Origin: Sphagnum compactum
Lineage: Eukaryota; Bryophyta; Sphagnopsida; Sphagnales
NCBI GenBank assembly: GCA_965153455.1
Contig: OZ234504.1
Location: forward strand, 4,898,001-4,962,000
Direction of reading: 5' to 3'
DNA length: 64,000 nt
Shown piece by piece: positions 61,867-64,000 of the stretch (positions are counted from its first letter, which is position 1; each line of letters starts with the position of its first letter). The notes under the pieces are model-generated. The model worked only from the letters and a program-made list of their open reading frames with translations. It did not search any database and was not told where the DNA came from. The position numbers and the translations under genes are program-made.

Positions 61867-62488
61867 TCTTATATATAAAGTGCCTTGTCTGTCCGTCGAG
61901 GTCCTGACAGTCGAGGCCTTGTCCGTCCGTCGAGGTCCTGAAACCCAGATCGGGACCCGCCTGTCCGTCTGGTCGAGGTCCTGAAACCCAGATCCCAAAT
62001 TGTAAAAGTAAAATAACCACCCAAAAACCTGCCTGGCTCCTCTTTTCCGGGTTTTCGTGAAACCCGGCAGTTCTGTGCACGAAAACCCGGCAGTTCTGTG
62101 ATTATGTGGATGAAATATTATACGTTTTTAGTTCCGTCCAATGAGCTCAGAGTCTGGATGGGTGGTTATGAGGATGAGATATCATGTATTTGTAGTTCCG
62201 TCCAATTAGGAGGAATGATTTGTGGATGAAATATTAAAGATTTTGTAGTTTTGTCCACTTAGAGTTTTGGATGGATTGATTATGTGGATGAAATATTTAT
62301 GTATTCGTAAGTTCCGTCTAATGATAAGTTTTGCATGGTGATTTATTTGGATGAAATATCATGTATTTATAATTCCGTCCAATTAGGAGTTCTGGATGGA
62401 TGATTATGCAGGTGAAAATATTACGTATTTAGAGTTCCAGTTTTTTCCCAGTGCCGTGTCGTGCCTTGCAGGCACGGGTTACCACTAG
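61867..62488 (+). mobile_element. Non-autonomous Helitron element B
   Basis: The element starts TCTTATATATAAAG after an A (61866) and ends with CTAG at 62485-62488 before a T (62489), the A/T insertion typical of Helitrons. A clean hairpin precedes the end: CGTGCC (62460-62465), loop TTGCA, GGCACG (62471-62476). It encodes no Rep/helicase. Inside are about three units around GTCCGTC-GAGGTCCTGA at 61883-62000, a duplicated AAACCCGGCAGTTCTGTG at about 62060-62097, and six ~60-bp units at 62098-62440. Confidence 0.8.
62098..62440 (+). repeat. Minisatellite inside Helitron B, about six units
   Basis: Diverged units of roughly 50-66 bp, each with TGGATGAAATAT(T/C)A, a TATTTGTAGTTCCGTCCAAT-like middle and a TTCTGGATGGAT end, start near 62098, 62165, 62213, 62278, 62339 and 62401. 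Confidence 0.8.
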
Positions 62489-62574
62489 TACAAGTAAAGC
62501 AATTACCTACCCAAATCAAGTTGGAATCCCAGAAGAAGTTTCACAGACCCTTTCGAGTTTTCAGTAAAGTCACC

Positions 62575-62700
62575 CTCTCTTCACTCAGTATTTGGGTCTC
62601 CTTTCACCCCCACACCCCCTCTTTCCATGGTATCCGCAAAGTAATGAAATTTTAGTAGATCTGCTGGGTATGAAATGCTGAGTTTGAGCATTCTAATGCA
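62575..62700 (-). repeat. Dispersed repeat, reversed copy
   Basis: Read on the minus strand it contains AAATTTCATTACTTTGC, GGATACCA and GAAAGAGGGGGTG, matching 6819-6925 and the left part of 52520-53240. Confidence 0.55.
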
Positions 62701-62787
62701 CAAGGTTTGAGACCAATTATAGTACCCGTACAGGTAAGAGCAGTGAAAATATATATATATATGTCGCAGTTGTGGAGGCGGCAGTCC

Positions 62788-63245
62788 TGAAAAAGAAAGA
62801 GGGGGTGAAGACAGGATGAAACTCAGTTTAAGACAAAACTGATGCTTTTCTGAGTTTCTCCCTGCATTGAATGCTAATGCACCTTTTTTGCCATTTTTTG
62901 AAATTTTAATCTCACCTGGTTTATGACCAAACTCAGGGTTCTTGTGCTGTGTTTTCTCACCCGGTTTATGACAAAACTCAGGGTTCTCTCGCTGTGTTTT
63001 CCTTACTTCTCGGATTTTTCTCTTGTATTTCTCTATTGTAGTACAAAAAAAGAAAGAGGGAGTGAAGACAGGATGTTTACGACAAAAATTGATGCTTTTC
63101 TGAGTTTCACCCTGCATTGAATGCTAATGTACTTTTTTGGTCACTTTTTAAATTTTTAAACTCACTGGGTTTATGACCACACTCAAGGTTCTCGTGCTGT
63201 GTTTTCCTTACTTTACGGATTTCTCTATTGTAGTACAAAAATCAT
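62788..63245 (+). repeat. Tandem duplication with nested 45-bp duplication
   Basis: Units from about 62790 and 63045 both run AAAGAAAGAGGG, GTGAAGACAGGATG, TGATGCTTTTCTGAGTTTC, CCTGCATTGAATGCTAATG and end at a GTTTTCCTTACTT block. In the first unit a 45-base stretch (CTCACCTGGTTTATGAC to GCTGTGTTTT) is itself duplicated at 62911-62955 and 62956-63000. Confidence 0.8.
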
Positions 63246-64000
63246 TTCAAAATCCAATGAAATTAGTTTGCTAGTAGTAGTAATCTAGCATGTTTGACAC
63301 TAAATAATTACGAGAAAAAAAATTCAGGACTTTTGAGGAATTATGAAGGTATACTTAACAAGTAAAAATTACACCACAATTATTTTCTTAATGGTTATGA
63401 TGAAATCTTAGGAGCAAATATAGTAAACATTCAGCATCAAAGTGCTGAACCTGCTTTGGCTACTGCATTGTAAATGTGGGACACATACATACAGTGACCT
63501 TGAAAAGGGTCAGTACCAAAAATGACTCCCCTTTGATTGGCCAGTCATAATGATTAAACAATATTCTGTCATTAAATAGTTTTGCCACTTTTATTATCCA
63601 TTTTTCATGTTTACTGGTGAGGAGAGGATATGGTAAATCATTTTAAAGGCCCAAATAGGGGGTGTGGGTGGAGGTCCTGTAACTAACTATTTCATATACT
63701 TGGCAAATGGGCATACAAGGTGGAGAGTTCTTACATCTACTTATGGCTAGTCATAAGTAGGCCTGTAAGATCCCTCCCACTATAAACAAGAAGCCTTAAG
63801 ATTCACATTCATTTCTAGAAAGGATTAATGCATATATAAGGTGGTCTCTAAATAGTATACCTACTAGGACAATTCTCCTAGTGCTCTAGTTGATAATTAG
63901 TAGTTTCTCATAACATCTGGAATAACCAGGGTTTGAGCAAATCTCTAGAGACAAGCAAAGTTCAATTGAAGACAACCAATTGAGTGTCTTGTTAACATGG
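63246..64000. other. Spacer at right edge
   Basis: No gene recognised. A short block near 63535 resembles 53075 (see the 52520-53240 repeat). Confidence 0.5.

Overview
This window looks like land-plant nuclear DNA: AT-rich, gene-poor and full of transposable elements. Reasons: genes are split by GT-AG introns, there is no operon structure, and the recognisable genes are plant types (an FLK/PEPPER-like KH protein, the plant EMC8/9 form, an NPF/PTR transporter). I cannot name the species. Low gene density and long AT-rich spacers would fit a large-genome, possibly non-seed, plant; that is inference. I saw no CRISPR array, rRNA or tRNA gene, or bacterial operon.

Layout. 1-1181: last exons of a mitochondrial carrier-family gene on +, followed by a perfect 38-bp inverted repeat. 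3568-5411: an unrecognised candidate gene on -. 10347-13910: a complete six-exon gene on - for a three-KH-domain RNA-binding protein. About 15180-22250: a decayed L1-type LINE broken by AT-rich insertions. 28263-31316: EMC8/9 subunit of the ER membrane protein complex, on -. 31926-32148 and 46798-47010: two copies of one Tourist-like MITE. 33384-36465: a hAT transposon with terminal inverted repeats, a perfect 8-bp target duplication and a GC-rich transposase gene broken by one 13-bp tandem duplication. About 42165-43610: a degenerate satellite-like block whose two halves are reverse complements in character. 55963-59838: a complete five-exon NPF (NRT1/PTR) transporter on -, whose exon 4 lies between two long inverted repeats. 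59977-62488: Helitron-like ends, including two elements head to tail. The rest is AT-rich spacer with tandem and dispersed repeats.

The genes look like unrelated neighbours: organelle solute transport, RNA binding, membrane-protein insertion and peptide/nitrate-type transport. Most of the interest is in the mobile DNA and foldback structures. I did not find a convincing new multi-gene system. The best leads are the exon flanked by inverted repeats, the head-to-tail Helitrons, the compositionally foreign hAT element and several clean hairpins.
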